From positions 1 through 6,979 of the forward strand of contig JAJFIN010000065.1 of the NCBI GenBank assembly GCA_021774955.1: 6,979 bases of DNA, read 5' to 3'. The notes under the pieces are model-generated. The model did not search any database and was not told where the DNA came from. It was given only the letters and a program-made list of their open reading frames with translations. This DNA comes from Alphaproteobacteria bacterium (GTDB taxonomy: Bacteria > Pseudomonadota > Alphaproteobacteria > M2410). The position numbers and the translations under genes are program-made. This document shows positions 6,341 through 6,979 of the stretch, piece by piece; position 1 is the first letter of the stretch; the number at the start of each line of letters is the position of its first letter.

Positions 6341-6979
6341 TTAACGCTCTACCTGCCTAAACACGCGAATGAAATTTCCACCAATTACTTTGGCGACTTC
6401 GTCTTCGCTCATGCCACGCGCTAGCAAGCCTGCAGGAATCAACGGTAACTGCCTATAATTATCAAAAACGGGTCTAAAATTTGCGTCCATATCTGTACCA
6501 AGACTAACGTGATCGATACCGATGGAATCAACGAACCTGAAAATCTGATCGATATATCCATTCATATCGGAAATACCTATGCCGGCTGGCCAGGCACCGA
6601 TAACTCCCCCAGTCTCAGCAATTAGCTGAGCATGTTCAGGGCTTATGAGGCGCGCATTGGTGATGTTCTCCATATGCAGATTACTGTGAGAGAGAATGAC
6701 AGGCTTCTCCGTCGCCTTTACCGCTCCCTTTGTCGTTTCAAAGTCAGCATGGGCAAGGTCGATGATCATTCCCAGCCGGTTCATCTCTTGTACGACTTGG
6801 CGACCGAAATCCGTCAAACCGCCATGCTTTGGTTCGGCAGTTTGGATATCGCCAATTTCACTAACCCGGTAATGAACAATGCCAATTGACCGCACGCCAT
6901 CCTCATGCGCTTGTTTGAGACCTGCAACATCGCCTTGTAAAAAATCACCACCTTCACATGTCATGATCATGGCGGGCAG
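6341..6979 (-). CDS. M19 dipeptidase (renal dipeptidase family), 5' end cut by window edge
   Basis: Zinc-dependent dipeptidase of peptidase family M19 (amidohydrolase superfamily). The frame stays open to base 6979 (upstream codons read Leu-Pro-Ala), so 212 C-terminal residues are visible and the N-terminal part, with the first HxD zinc motif, is missing; the ATG at 6970 is internal. Visible family marks in order: CEGGDFLQGD, with the Glu matching the bridging metal ligand (Glu125 in human renal dipeptidase); VRSIGIVHYRVSEIGD, matching the usual LTHxxxNEIGDS region; GLTDFGRQVVQEMNRLGMIIDLAHAD and ILSHSN, whose His residues match His198 and His219; LGTDMDANF, matching the catalytic Asp region; and the C-terminal MSEDEVAKVIGGNFIRVFRQV. 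It converges on the rhamnosidase, with 63 bases between stops, so it belongs to another transcript. Relatives cleave L,L- or L,D-dipeptides; the substrate here and any role with rhamnosides are unknown. Confidence 0.93.
   Translation of the reverse strand: MPAMIMTCEGGDFLQGDVAGLKQAHEDGVRSIGIVHYRVSEIGDIQTAEPKHGGLTDFGRQVVQEMNRLGMIIDLAHADFETTKGAVKATEKPVILSHSNLHMENITNARLISPEHAQLIAETGGVIGAWPAGIGISDMNGYIDQIFRFVDSIGIDHVSLGTDMDANFRPVFDNYRQLPLIPAGLLARGMSEDEVAKVIGGNFIRVFRQVER

Noticed and set aside
6632..6889. Plus-strand 85-codon frame inside the dipeptidase
   Set aside because: It is antisense to conserved M19 motifs and has no independent coding evidence.

Overview
The window reads as part of a carbohydrate-uptake locus from a Gram-negative bacterium. 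The outer-membrane receptor begins, after its signal peptide, with a DEIIVTAQKR-type TonB box. That style is common in Alphaproteobacteria such as Sphingomonadales, Caulobacterales and Hyphomonadales, and also occurs in some marine Gammaproteobacteria. Base composition is moderate in the genes and strongly AT-rich in the main control region. I cannot name the species.

Layout: (1) 1-914, minus strand: an AraC-family regulator whose last few codons lie beyond the window start. (2) 915-1086: its probable promoter, plus a perfect 10-bp hairpin that terminates the next gene. (3) 1087-3168, minus strand: a complete TonB-dependent receptor of 693 residues. (4) 3169-3556: the divergent control region, with a helically phased series of TGTCATA-type half-sites and a 12-codon leader ORF that has a consensus ribosome-binding site. 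(5) 3557-6277, plus strand: a complete glycoside hydrolase family 78 alpha-L-rhamnosidase with no signal peptide. (6) 6278-6340: a short convergent spacer with a weak hairpin. (7) 6341-6979, minus strand: the C-terminal part of an M19 (renal dipeptidase-like) dipeptidase that runs off the window end.

Working model (inference): the receptor imports a rhamnose-containing glycoside across the outer membrane. An inner-membrane carrier not seen here passes it to the cytoplasm, where the GH78 enzyme removes terminal L-rhamnose. The AraC-type protein is the obvious candidate regulator of the divergent receptor/rhamnosidase promoters, and the 21-bp-phased repeats between them have the geometry of AraC-family sites. 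The link of the dipeptidase to this pathway is unproven. No mobile element, CRISPR array, tRNA or rRNA was seen. The least ordinary features are the phased repeats and the leader ORF whose TGA overlaps the likely GTG start of the rhamnosidase.
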